Assembly: GCA_947627905.1 (NCBI GenBank)
Contig: CANQXX010000010.1
Span: forward strand, 1 to 50,314
Direction of reading: 5' to 3'
Length of the DNA stretch: 50,314 bases
Source: an uncultured Clostridia bacterium
Lineage (GTDB): Bacteria > Bacillota > Clostridia > Oscillospirales > Ruminococcaceae
A program made the translations under genes and the position numbers. The first letter of the stretch is position 1, and each line of letters starts with the position of its first letter. A model generated the notes under the pieces. The model was not told the origin of the DNA. It was given only the letters and a program-made list of their open reading frames with translations, and did no database searches. Below are positions 35,435-43,681 of the stretch, piece by piece.

Positions 35435-35797
35435 ATGGATAAGAAAATATTGCTCGTAGACGATGCCGCTTTTATGAGAATGATGATAAGGGATACCCTT
35501 AAAAAGAACGGCTATACCAATATTATTGAAGCTGCCGACGGGGAGATCGCCTGTAAATTATATTCCGAGGAAAAGCCCGATCTTGTTATCATGGATATAA
35601 CCATGCCAAATAAAACAGGCATCGAAGCTACCCGTGACATAAAGGCTGCCGATCCCGACGCAAAGATAGTAATGTGCTCCGCTATGGGTCAGGAGGCTAT
35701 GGTGGCAGAAGCTATAAGACTTGGCGCTCTTGATTTTATTGTAAAGCCCTTTAAAGCTGACAGAATAATACAGACTGTCAAAAATGTTCTGGGATAA
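35435..35797 (+). CDS. cheY: Response regulator CheY
   Basis: A 120-residue single receiver domain without output domain. DDAAFMRMMIRDTLKKNG, the phospho-acceptor in LVIMDITMPNKTG (Asp near 54), the CSAMGQEAMV loop (Ser/Thr position) and KPFKADRI are typical of CheY of Firmicutes. It should carry phosphorylation signals to a motor switch, or to other targets if the cell is not motile. It is first in an operon with CheC and CheD; no CheA or receptor is in the window. Confidence 0.92.
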   Translation: MDKKILLVDDAAFMRMMIRDTLKKNGYTNIIEAADGEIACKLYSEEKPDLVIMDITMPNKTGIEATRDIKAADPDAKIVMCSAMGQEAMVAEAIRLGALDFIVKPFKADRIIQTVKNVLG

Positions 35798-35838
35798 GCT
35801 GATAGTCGGTGTATTTTTTGCTTTAAGGGGGCTGAATA

Positions 35839-36462
35839 ATGTCTATTCAAAATGTTGAACAGCTTAATGAAATGCATATAGACGTGCTGAAAGAAATAGG
35901 AAATATCGGTTCGGGCAACGCAGCCAGCGCTTTGGCAGAGCTGCTCAATTGTCCTACTAAGATAAACGTTCCGGCAGTCAGGATACTTGATTTCGGCGAC
36001 GCGGTAACATATCTCGGCGGACCGGAAAAGATCGCAATAGGCGTACTGGTGAATTTGTCCGGAGATATAAAGGGCATGATGCTCTATGTTTTTCAGGAAG
36101 CGTTTGCAAGCAAAATGACAAGCTGTCTTTTTGGCAGCAAGATAGAAAATATGATGGACCTAAACGAAATGGAGGTATCGCTTATCTCCGAAGTCGGCAA
36201 TATCATGTGCGCGTCATATATAAATGCAATATCTTCTCTTGCCGGAATGAGGATAGACGTTTCCGTTCCTATGCTTACAGCAGATATGGTAGGCGCTATA
36301 CTCAGCGTTCCTGCCGTTGAATTTGCAAGGACCGGAAACAAGGTGCTTTTCATAGACGACAGCTTTATAATTGATGACAGCGAAATAAAAAGCAATATGA
36401 TACTTATTCCGGAAATGACATCATTGAACACTCTTTTCGGCGCGTTGGGAGTGGGTGAGTGA
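35839..36462 (+). CDS. cheC: Chemotaxis phosphatase CheC
   Basis: A 207-residue CheC. The two phosphatase helices are EIGNIGSGNAASALAELL (about 18-35) and EVGNIMCASYINAISSLAG (about 118-136), each with the Glu-x3-Asn signature, so it should dephosphorylate CheY-P. It also binds CheD. AAGGGGG precedes the start. The stop overlaps the cheD start. Length agrees with the CheC class rather than the shorter CheX. Confidence 0.93.
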   Translation: MSIQNVEQLNEMHIDVLKEIGNIGSGNAASALAELLNCPTKINVPAVRILDFGDAVTYLGGPEKIAIGVLVNLSGDIKGMMLYVFQEAFASKMTSCLFGSKIENMMDLNEMEVSLISEVGNIMCASYINAISSLAGMRIDVSVPMLTADMVGAILSVPAVEFARTGNKVLFIDDSFIIDDSEIKSNMILIPEMTSLNTLFGALGVGE

Positions 36463-36944
36463 TGGCGGATACGGTTACGGTGGGTATTGCTGACCTTAAC
36501 GCGGTAAAGGCTCCCGATACACTGGTAACTTACGCTCTCGGATCATGCGTTGGGGTGTGTCTTTACGACAGGGAGAAAAAGATAGCAGGGCTTGCGCATA
36601 TAATGCTTCCGCACAGCAGCGAAGCCATACAGAATATAGACAATAAACGGCGCTACGCCGATACGGGCATTGCGGAACTGATAAAGCTGATGACTTCAAT
36701 GGGAGCGTCCGTTCAGGCGATGACCGCAAAGATAGCCGGCGGCGCAAAAATGTTCAGCACCGGCTCTTCGGTATTCAATATAGGAGAAAGGAATATCGCA
36801 TCGGTAAAAGAGATCCTTGCCGGATACGGTATAAGAATAGCTGCGGAGGAAACGGGTCTTAATTTCGGAAGAACAGTGTTCTTCCACGGAGATACCGGAA
36901 TAATGGAAGTCCGCGCTGCTATGAGAGAAACAAAAATGCTTTGA
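36462..36944 (+). CDS. cheD: Chemoreceptor glutamine deamidase CheD
   Basis: A 160-residue deamidase. The catalytic Cys is in ALGSCVGVCLYD and the His in GLAHIMLPHSS; a Thr lies in the usual place. It deamidates receptor glutamines and is regulated by CheC. ATG 36462 overlaps the cheC stop (TGATG). A GTG at 36459 is possible. The substrate receptor must lie outside the window. A terminator follows. Confidence 0.93.
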   Translation: MADTVTVGIADLNAVKAPDTLVTYALGSCVGVCLYDREKKIAGLAHIMLPHSSEAIQNIDNKRRYADTGIAELIKLMTSMGASVQAMTAKIAGGAKMFSTGSSVFNIGERNIASVKEILAGYGIRIAAEETGLNFGRTVFFHGDTGIMEVRAAMRETKML

Positions 36945-36947
36945 ACC

Positions 36948-36980
36948 GGACGGGCATATGCCTGTCCTTTATTTTTGTTA
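36948..36980 (+). terminator. Terminator of the che operon
   Basis: GGACGGGC (36948-36955) pairs with GCCTGTCC (36960-36967) with one G-U, followed by TTTATTTTTGTT. Confidence 0.8.
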
Positions 36981-37006
36981 AAATATTGCTTTTATTTAAA
37001 AAGGTA

Positions 37007-37035
37007 TTGAAATTTTAATAAAAAGGATTTATAAT
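37007..37035 (+). promoter_or_regulatory. Promoter of the paaK-GH5 operon
   Basis: TTGAAA (37007-37012), 17-base spacer, TATAAT (37030-37035). Confidence 0.82.
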
Positions 37036-37123
37036 AATAAAAAATAACTGCAATTTATACAGAAAAACAGACAGCTCATGCTGCCGGGTCTGAGGCGGCG
37101 GACTGCGCAGGGAGGAAATAAAA

Positions 37124-38422
37124 ATGTTTTTTCAGAAGGATATCGAAACGATGTCAAGGGCAAAGATCGAGGAGATACAGCTTGAAAGACTGAAACACAT
37201 CGTTCAGTATTGTATGGACAATATCCCGTTCTACAACAAAAGGCTCACCGAAGCCGGAGTTTCGGCTGATAAGATCAAGTGTCTGGAAGATGTGCAGTAT
37301 ATTCCTTACACTACCAAAGCGGATATAAGGGATACATATCCGTTCGGACTGTTCGGCAAGCCTATAAAGGATATCGTCCGTATACACGCTTCTTCGGGAA
37401 CTACCGGCAAGCCTACAGTCGTTGGATATACAAAGAATGATATTGAGATATGGTCCGACTGCATGGCGCGTATAGTAATGGCGGCAGGCGCTTCCGATGA
37501 AGATATAATACAGATAGCATTCGGGTACGGACTTTTCACAGGCGCACTGGGACTGCATTACGGTCTTGAAAAGATAGGCGCGACCGTTGTTCCCACTTCA
37601 AGCGGAAATACCGAAAAGCAGATAATGCTCATGCAGGATTTCCAGACGACAGGACTTGTTTCCACGCCGTCTTATGCCCAGTATATAGGCGAAATGGCTA
37701 AGGATATGGGAGTTATTGACAAGCTCAATCTTAAACTCGGTCTTTTCGGCTCGGAGGGCTGCACTGAAGAAATGCGCGGTCAGATAGAAAAAACTCTCGG
37801 ACTTTTTGCAACGGACAATTACGGAATGAGTGAGCTTATGGGTCCGGGCGTTTCGGGAGAATGCCGCGAAAGAGCGGGTCTGCATATCAATGAGGATCAC
37901 TTCCTTGCGGAGATCATTGATCCGAATACGGGTGAAGTCCTTCCGAAAGGTTCAACGGGAGAGCTTGTTATTACAACTCTTACCAAAGAGGGAATACCTA
38001 TGCTCCGCTACAGGACAAAGGATATCACAAAGATCAATTATGAACCCTGCAAATGCGGCAGAACATTTGCAAGAATGGACAAGGTCAAGGGAAGAAGCGA
38101 CGATATGCTCAAGATACGCGGCGTAAATGTTTTCCCGTCGCAGATAGAGTCCGTTCTGATGAAATTTGACGAGATAGCTCCTCACTATCAGCTCGTTATT
38201 ACGAGAAAGGATTTCTCCGACCGTCTTGAGGTCAAGGTGGAGCTTGCAGACGACGGCTTGCTTGAAAATTTTGCCGATCTTGAAAATCTCCGCGACCGTA
38301 TACATCACGATCTTAAAACCGTTCTTGGCATAGAGACGAAAGTTTCCCTTGTGGAGCATAAGTCGCTGGAACGTTTTCAGGGCAAGGCAAAGAGAATAAT
38401 CGACCTGAGGGACAATAAGTAA
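37124..38422 (+). CDS. paaK: Phenylacetate-CoA ligase-type acyl/aryl-CoA synthetase
   Basis: A 432-residue adenylate-forming enzyme. ASSGTTGKPTVVGYT is the ATP-binding P-loop; NYGMSELMGPGVSGEC and GIPMLRYRTKDIT follow, with the C-terminal domain lysine region RFQGKAKRIIDLR. It activates phenylacetate or another aryl acid to its CoA thioester. In gut anaerobes it is often beside indolepyruvate ferredoxin oxidoreductase, but that partner is not present; a GH5 lipoprotein gene follows at 16 bases. Strong GGGAGG site. Substrate not provable from sequence. Confidence 0.92.
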   Translation: MFFQKDIETMSRAKIEEIQLERLKHIVQYCMDNIPFYNKRLTEAGVSADKIKCLEDVQYIPYTTKADIRDTYPFGLFGKPIKDIVRIHASSGTTGKPTVVGYTKNDIEIWSDCMARIVMAAGASDEDIIQIAFGYGLFTGALGLHYGLEKIGATVVPTSSGNTEKQIMLMQDFQTTGLVSTPSYAQYIGEMAKDMGVIDKLNLKLGLFGSEGCTEEMRGQIEKTLGLFATDNYGMSELMGPGVSGECRERAGLHINEDHFLAEIIDPNTGEVLPKGSTGELVITTLTKEGIPMLRYRTKDITKINYEPCKCGRTFARMDKVKGRSDDMLKIRGVNVFPSQIESVLMKFDEIAPHYQLVITRKDFSDRLEVKVELADDGLLENFADLENLRDRIHHDLKTVLGIETKVSLVEHKSLERFQGKAKRIIDLRDNK

Positions 38423-38438
38423 TTCGGAGGTTTTTAGT

Positions 38439-39599
38439 ATGATAAAATTCAGGAAGATTTGCGGGATATTTATTTCGGCAGCAATGGCTTCCGGACTTCT
38501 TACCGCCTGCGGAGGCAGCGGAGCTGACGGAGGCGCTGCGGAAACAAGTGTTACTGAAATAATCCAGGTAGAGGAGGAAACTCCTGTGGATTCAGCAAAA
38601 GTCACCGTTGAAGGTACAAAATTCATGGTAGACGGCAAGGAACTTATAATAAACGGGGTAAATACTCCATGGGAATACTGGAATGATTTCGGCGGCAGCT
38701 TTGATTCTTCCTTCTGGGATCAGCATTTTGCCGATCTGCATGATATCGGGGTAAATTCCGTCCGTGTATGGGTGAACTGTAATTCCATGGTAGGCATAAA
38801 GCTGAAAGAGGACGGCACCGTCCGCGAAGTCACCGAAAAACACTGGCAGGACATAGATAAATTGTTTGAGATAGCCGAACAGCACCAGATATATCTTATG
38901 CCGACATTGCTTTCATTTGACCATTTCAAGGATAAAAGCTATGCAAAGCGCTGGAGGCTTACCGTTACCGACGATACTGCAAGGCAGAGCTATATAGACA
39001 ATTATGTAAAGCCTTTTACCGAGCGTTACGGTGATAATCCGTATATGCTTGGGATAGATCTTATGAACGAGCCTGACTGGGTAATTGAAAATGAAGAGTG
39101 CGGCCGTCTGCCGGTGGAAAGCCTTTCAAAGTATTTTGCAGAATGTACGGCGGCAATTCACGAAACAAACCCGGAGACGCTTGTTACCGTTGGCGTTGGT
39201 ATGGTAAAGTACAATTCCGACAATCCAAAATATATGGGAAATATGGTCTCCGACGAAAAGATGAAAGAATACGGCGGAGAAAACGCTTGCCTGGACTTTT
39301 ATTCCACACATTATTACAACTGGATGAAAGGTTATATGGGCTGTCCTTATGATATGTCGCCTGCTGATTTCGGGCTTGATGAAACAAAGCCTGCTTTTCT
39401 GGGAGAGACCAGTGCAGAGGGCGGCGAGACCCTTGTAGGCGCATACGAAAAAAGTTACAGCAACGGTTGGAACGGCGTTATGATGTGGTGTTCCAACAAT
39501 GTTGAAAAACACGCCGATAACTGGGCTGACATTGAAGAAGCGACCAAGCGCATTGAAGAGCTTGCTCCGGAAAAGGTATTTCCGTTAGGAAAAAAATGA
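38439..39599 (+). CDS. Glycoside hydrolase family 5 lipoprotein
   Basis: A 386-residue lipoprotein with lipobox LLTACGG. The TIM barrel (about 50-375) starts FMVDGKELIINGVNTPWEYW, and contains the GH5 acid/base in IDLMNEPDW and a nucleophile candidate in PAFLGETSAEGG. Members of this type act on beta-mannans or beta-glucans; the exact specificity is unclear. It probably trims plant or host glycans at the cell surface. The stop codon abuts a palindromic repeat (copy 3). Likely co-transcribed with paaK. Confidence 0.88.
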   Translation: MIKFRKICGIFISAAMASGLLTACGGSGADGGAAETSVTEIIQVEEETPVDSAKVTVEGTKFMVDGKELIINGVNTPWEYWNDFGGSFDSSFWDQHFADLHDIGVNSVRVWVNCNSMVGIKLKEDGTVREVTEKHWQDIDKLFEIAEQHQIYLMPTLLSFDHFKDKSYAKRWRLTVTDDTARQSYIDNYVKPFTERYGDNPYMLGIDLMNEPDWVIENEECGRLPVESLSKYFAECTAAIHETNPETLVTVGVGMVKYNSDNPKYMGNMVSDEKMKEYGGENACLDFYSTHYYNWMKGYMGCPYDMSPADFGLDETKPAFLGETSAEGGETLVGAYEKSYSNGWNGVMMWCSNNVEKHADNWADIEEATKRIEELAPEKVFPLGKK

Positions 39600-39600
39600 T

Positions 39601-39695
39601 ATGATAATTTGCGGTGAAGCCCCCGGGGGCTTCCCCGCAAATTATCATTTATCGGCAGATTAAAATTTGCTTAAAATCAATTCCTTGTTGTGACA
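39601..39695 (+). repeat. Dispersed palindromic repeat, copy 3 (most complete)
   Basis: Starting one base after the GH5 stop codon is a 48-base inverted repeat with no loop: ATGATAATTTGCGGTGAAGC plus CCCC (39601-39624) against GGGGGC...ATTATCAT (39625-39648), 23 of 24 pairs matching. The conserved tail (ATTTATCGGC, TTAAAATCAATTCCTTGTTG, TGACATAAC) follows to 39695. Copies 1 and 2 share the tail. Confidence 0.75.
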
Positions 39696-39703
39696 TAACA
39701 TAA

Positions 39704-39740
39704 AAAAACCTCTTCCGTGAAATTAACGGAAGAGGTTTTT
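39704..39740. terminator. Bidirectional terminator
   Basis: AAAAACCTCTTCCGT (39704-39718) / ACGGAAGAGGTTTTT (39726-39740), 15-bp stem with flanking A and T tracts, serving convergent GH5 and the 43304 gene. Confidence 0.9.
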
Positions 39741-39758
39741 AACTGTCATACTGTTTTT

Positions 39759-42700
39759 TTATTTCTGTTTTTTGCTTCTGCGCTTGAAAATGAACATTGC
39801 AGCAGCCGTTCCTGCAAGAAGAACGGATATGTAGAATATACCGCTTCCTGCTTTTTCCGCAGCGTGCATCTGACCCGCTGCCGAGCTTACATCTTCTGCT
39901 TTGCCGTTATTATTGCCGGCAGGAGCAGCTGCGCTGTTTACGTCATTGCTGTTTCCGGAACTGCTTCCGGGAGTGTATGACGGCGATCCTCCGGAGGGGT
40001 TCGGGCTGCTTCCAGTGCTGCCGGATCCGGTATTGGGATCCTCAGTCTCGATTATTGCGCCTTCCGCCATAGCTATTACATAAATACTGAAATGATCGGC
40101 TTCAAATGTGAGCGTGTTGTCGGCGGAATTATACACAGTCTTTTTAGGAACGAACTGTACATTGCCTTCACCGTCAGTTTCCTGATGATAAACACACAGC
40201 TTGCTGCCGTCAAGCTCAGTTCCTGCCTCCTTTGGAGCGGGAACGGGGATAGTTACCATTATTGCTGTATTCTTAGGCTGTATCTCTTCAAAATGAGTGT
40301 GGAGACTGTCGGTATGATAAAGGGTTATATCATATATTTCGGCAATGTCGTCGATATCATTCTGCTGTCTGAAATCATATTCGGTCTTCATGCCGATGTC
40401 AGCAGGCTCAACGCTTGTTATGATCTCGCCTGTGTCTTCTGCAGAGATAACGATATCGTTTCCTTGCTCATCGGTAAATGAGATACTGTCCTCGCCCTCA
40501 ACAGGCGTGATGGTCGTATTCCTGTCATTTGCAGGAACAAGAGCAGGTATTGTCTCTTTTCTCATTTCCAGTCCGCAGACGGAGCAGTAATAGGTCTTTT
40601 CACCCTCAGAACCTATTGAAGCGTCAATCGTGATCGTGCCCTCGTTTTCGGTATGAGCTGCCCGGTCGAATATTTCGCCGCAGTCGTCGCATACATGCCA
40701 GTGAGCCGCTCCGTCAATTTCATACCGAGCAGAATAAGCCTGCGAATGTGTATGCTTTTCGGTCCTTGTGAGCTGACCGCATACTGTACAGAAATAGTTT
40801 ATATTGTTTCCGGAGAGAACTCCTTCGCCCTCGGTGTGTACGGCAACTTCGGTCTTTTCTCCGCAGGATGTACATTCTTTCCAGTGTTTGGAGCCGTCGG
40901 TGATCCATTTGCTGCCGAAAATGTGCTGATGTGCGTAAGCATCAGGATCGGCGGAGGTCTTTATTTCAGACATTGTATAATATTCACATTCGGTGCAGGT
41001 GCGTACCAGCGTCTGAGGAACGCCGCTGCTGTCATAAATGTACTGGTCATCAAAAGTGTGATCTTCCGGAACGGTCTTTGTTCCGCATGCGGTACATTCG
41101 TACCAGTGCCCCGTTTCATTGCTCATCAGTACGTTCCTGTGTATCTTTGAACGTGGGATAATGTATGTCTGTACAGCGCCGCAGCCGTTTTCACATTCTG
41201 CCGTAAGTTCAATATCATTGGCGCAGGTAGGAGTTCTGTTTTCAAAGGTGAAAGAATGACCATAAGCCGGAATGATTTCGGTTCTGAGAGTTTCGCCGCA
41301 GACGGAGCATTTTATAACGGAGCTGCCGTCCTCGGTGCAGGTCGCCATTGTTACTTCCGGAGAAGCGGCTTCGGTATGAGCCGTGCGGGGTATAGTTTCT
41401 TCTATGTAAGCGCCGCAGTCTGCGTCGGAGCAGTAGATGTTCTTCAAGCCTTCCTTGGAGCAGGTGGCTTCTGCAATTGTCACTCCCTCTCCGCTGAAAT
41501 CGTGTTCATGTTCAGCATTGCCGGAAGTTATCATGATATCCTCGGTCTTATGGCATACGGAACATTCCCTGTGCATTGTGCTGCCGCTCTGTGTGCAGAT
41601 CCAGCTGTGAGATCCTGTAGCCGGAATGACCTCATGGCTGATCTCCTTTCCGCATACAAGGCAGGTCGTGATGATGCTTCCGTCAGCTCCGCAGGTGGCT
41701 TCTACAGTCACCGGAGTGCCGGGCTGATGTGCGCCTATGGCTTCTGAGAAATCCTCTCCGATCACCTTTCCGCATACGGAGCAGCTTGTGATAAACAGTC
41801 CGGAATGATCGCAGCCGGCGGTATCTTCGTATTTCCAGTCGTCGCTGCTGTGTTCGCAGTCAAGGACTTTCAGTGTAAGATCGTAAGTCTTTGAAGTTCC
41901 GTCCGCAGATGTTACGGTAATTACAGAGGTCTTTTCGCCGCCCTTGCCGTCGGTGCAGTCAAAGGATATCTGCTCAGGCTCGGCGGTCACTGACGAGGAC
42001 GATACCAGAGGAACTGCTCCGACAGTATAAACGTTGTTTCCTGCTTTCCAGTCCTTGTAGCTTATCTGATATGTATATCCGTTCTTATTATCGCCGACTC
42101 CCGGAACATTATTGCCGCTGACCGTTATTCCGCTGAGTTTCAGCGCAGGATCAGGAAGAACAAATTCGGCTGTGACAACATCACTGGGATTTCTTCCTTC
42201 TTCTACTGCCATAGCCTTTATGGTAAGCGTCCTGTAGTCCGTGGGAAGGTTAAGTATATCCGCGGAAACATATACGGTGCTGTATACGTTATCATATATT
42301 GTAGGTTCTGTACCGTCAAATGTATAATATATTGTACCACTGCCGAGTATGTAGATAGGCGTATCTCTCATTACGGGGCTGCTTTCGGCGTAGATGACCG
42401 GAGCTGCTGATCTGTTTGACTGATCCCTTATGAATTTTACCTTGTAGATATGGTCTTTCTTGCCGTGTACCCTTACAACAGCAGTGCTGTTGCTGTCAAG
42501 GTCAGAAGCTTGCGTGATATCGGCTGTAACGCCGGGATCCATGGCTGCCGTTACAGCAGGGATCAAAGTCTCATTTTCAGGAAGCGTAAAGGTATATTCC
42601 TTTACGTCCTGTGAAAATTCCGGTTCAAGGGTTCCTCTTGAAATGCCGAAGCGCAGACCCACAAGACCTGTATCGACGTGTACTCCGCCGGTTATCTCAG

Positions 42701-43304
42701 CTTCAGCTGTACCGTCATGCTCCTCGTCTGTGGACTGATTTATCGGAACGGCAATTTCCTTATGCTCCGCTCCGAAATATTTCGGAACATCATCGCTGTC
42801 AAAATATACGTTTATGTCGGTAATGCCGTTTTCGGCATTGTCCTTTACGGTAAATTCAAGCGTTGCCGCCGTTCCGCTGCATGAAACATTTATCGGCGAC
42901 GAAAACGCAAATACGCATACTTCGTCGGCAGCCTTGTTCTGATAAGCCGCAAGCGCAGGAAGCGCGGTATTTGTTCCGCCGCTTTTTGTAAACGGAACAT
43001 AAGTAAGCGCCGTAGATGTTCCTGCGAACGACTTGCTGTTAACAACGGCGTTGGTAAGCTCAAGGCAATCCGTGTCCCAGTCTGCATTGAGTGAAAACGT
43101 ACTGCATACCATAGGACTTACCGATATGTCCGCATATACCTTATCTCCCGGTTTCAGCGAAAAGGCATTTTCGGTCTGAAGCTCGGCGGAAGCGCCTGTG
43201 CCTTCGCCTGCTGCGTTTATTATATCCGGTATTATATCAATGGGCGGCAGCTGACACATAAACACGGCAGCCGTCACAGCCAATGCTGTTATTCTCTTTT
43301 TCAT
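39759..43304 (-). CDS. Large surface protein with cohesin-like domain and CxxC repeats
   Basis: A 1181-residue secreted protein. The start at 43304 has GGAGGGAG upstream and gives MKKRITALAVTAAVFMC as signal peptide. Domains: cohesin-like (about 39-196: FSLKPGDKVYADISVSP, TAATLEFTVKDNAENG), cadherin-like beta sandwich (212-296), chitobiase-type C-terminal domain (297-386: GTIYYTFDGTEPT), second cadherin-like domain (389-481), about twelve CxxC-containing modules (482-921, for instance CSVCGETLRTEIIPAYGH, CLVCGKEISHEVIPATG), a beta domain, a Ser/Gly/Pro linker and a C-terminal TM helix (about 1155-1172) with a basic tail, without LPXTG. The modules resemble zinc-ribbon-like surface repeats. 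A scaffold or adhesin role is likely. Divergent from a dockerin protein gene. Confidence 0.88.
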   Translation of the reverse strand: MKKRITALAVTAAVFMCQLPPIDIIPDIINAAGEGTGASAELQTENAFSLKPGDKVYADISVSPMVCSTFSLNADWDTDCLELTNAVVNSKSFAGTSTALTYVPFTKSGGTNTALPALAAYQNKAADEVCVFAFSSPINVSCSGTAATLEFTVKDNAENGITDINVYFDSDDVPKYFGAEHKEIAVPINQSTDEEHDGTAEAEITGGVHVDTGLVGLRFGISRGTLEPEFSQDVKEYTFTLPENETLIPAVTAAMDPGVTADITQASDLDSNSTAVVRVHGKKDHIYKVKFIRDQSNRSAAPVIYAESSPVMRDTPIYILGSGTIYYTFDGTEPTIYDNVYSTVYVSADILNLPTDYRTLTIKAMAVEEGRNPSDVVTAEFVLPDPALKLSGITVSGNNVPGVGDNKNGYTYQISYKDWKAGNNVYTVGAVPLVSSSSVTAEPEQISFDCTDGKGGEKTSVITVTSADGTSKTYDLTLKVLDCEHSSDDWKYEDTAGCDHSGLFITSCSVCGKVIGEDFSEAIGAHQPGTPVTVEATCGADGSIITTCLVCGKEISHEVIPATGSHSWICTQSGSTMHRECSVCHKTEDIMITSGNAEHEHDFSGEGVTIAEATCSKEGLKNIYCSDADCGAYIEETIPRTAHTEAASPEVTMATCTEDGSSVIKCSVCGETLRTEIIPAYGHSFTFENRTPTCANDIELTAECENGCGAVQTYIIPRSKIHRNVLMSNETGHWYECTACGTKTVPEDHTFDDQYIYDSSGVPQTLVRTCTECEYYTMSEIKTSADPDAYAHQHIFGSKWITDGSKHWKECTSCGEKTEVAVHTEGEGVLSGNNINYFCTVCGQLTRTEKHTHSQAYSARYEIDGAAHWHVCDDCGEIFDRAAHTENEGTITIDASIGSEGEKTYYCSVCGLEMRKETIPALVPANDRNTTITPVEGEDSISFTDEQGNDIVISAEDTGEIITSVEPADIGMKTEYDFRQQNDIDDIAEIYDITLYHTDSLHTHFEEIQPKNTAIMVTIPVPAPKEAGTELDGSKLCVYHQETDGEGNVQFVPKKTVYNSADNTLTFEADHFSIYVIAMAEGAIIETEDPNTGSGSTGSSPNPSGGSPSYTPGSSSGNSNDVNSAAAPAGNNNGKAEDVSSAAGQMHAAEKAGSGIFYISVLLAGTAAAMFIFKRRSKKQK

Positions 43305-43436
43305 GTGATCTCCCTCCATTACCGTTAAAAGCCCATATCTTCCGGGAACATTCCCCTTTATCCCGGTGATGATGAAGCCTTTATGCTTCATTCAGCGCAG
43401 ACAGGACGCTTTTTAACAGTATAATATACATTACAT

Positions 43437-43465
43437 ATTATATCAGAACGGAAAATGATTGTCAA
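43437..43465 (-). promoter_or_regulatory. Promoter of the 1181-aa surface protein
   Basis: Minus strand TTGACA (43460-43465), 17-base spacer, TATAAT (43437-43442) with extended TGA. Both hexamers are perfect. The leader (43305-43430) can form two hairpins: TGAAGC/GCTTCA and CCGGGA/TTCCCGG. Confidence 0.88.
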
Positions 43466-43546
43466 TAATTTTGCTTTTAAATCGGCATTTATGTTAAATA
43501 CAGGCATTGTTTTTGGTGCATAACGGGAAATCGGTCTGTCCGGCAC

Positions 43547-43575
43547 TTGACAATCAGGCGCAGATATGTTAAAAT
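43547..43575 (+). promoter_or_regulatory. Promoter of the dockerin protein gene
   Basis: TTGACA (43547-43552), 17-base spacer, TAAAAT (43570-43575). It is divergent from the promoter above, the two -35 boxes lying about 80 bp apart. The leader to 43681 can fold with GCGGA/TCCGC closing and a CCCTCAAAGGG hairpin inside. Confidence 0.8.
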
Positions 43576-43681
43576 AGTCGGTGATCAGGTATATCCTGCG
43601 GAGATCCCTCAAAGGGTGGTTTTTACCGGTATTTGAGTACATTCCCCAAGATCCGCGGGCATACAGCATGGAGGGATAATA

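Noticed and set aside
43305-43391. 29-residue N-terminal extension of the 1181-aa surface protein
   Set aside because: In frame but without a ribosome site, and the internal start has GGAGGGAG and a proper signal peptide.
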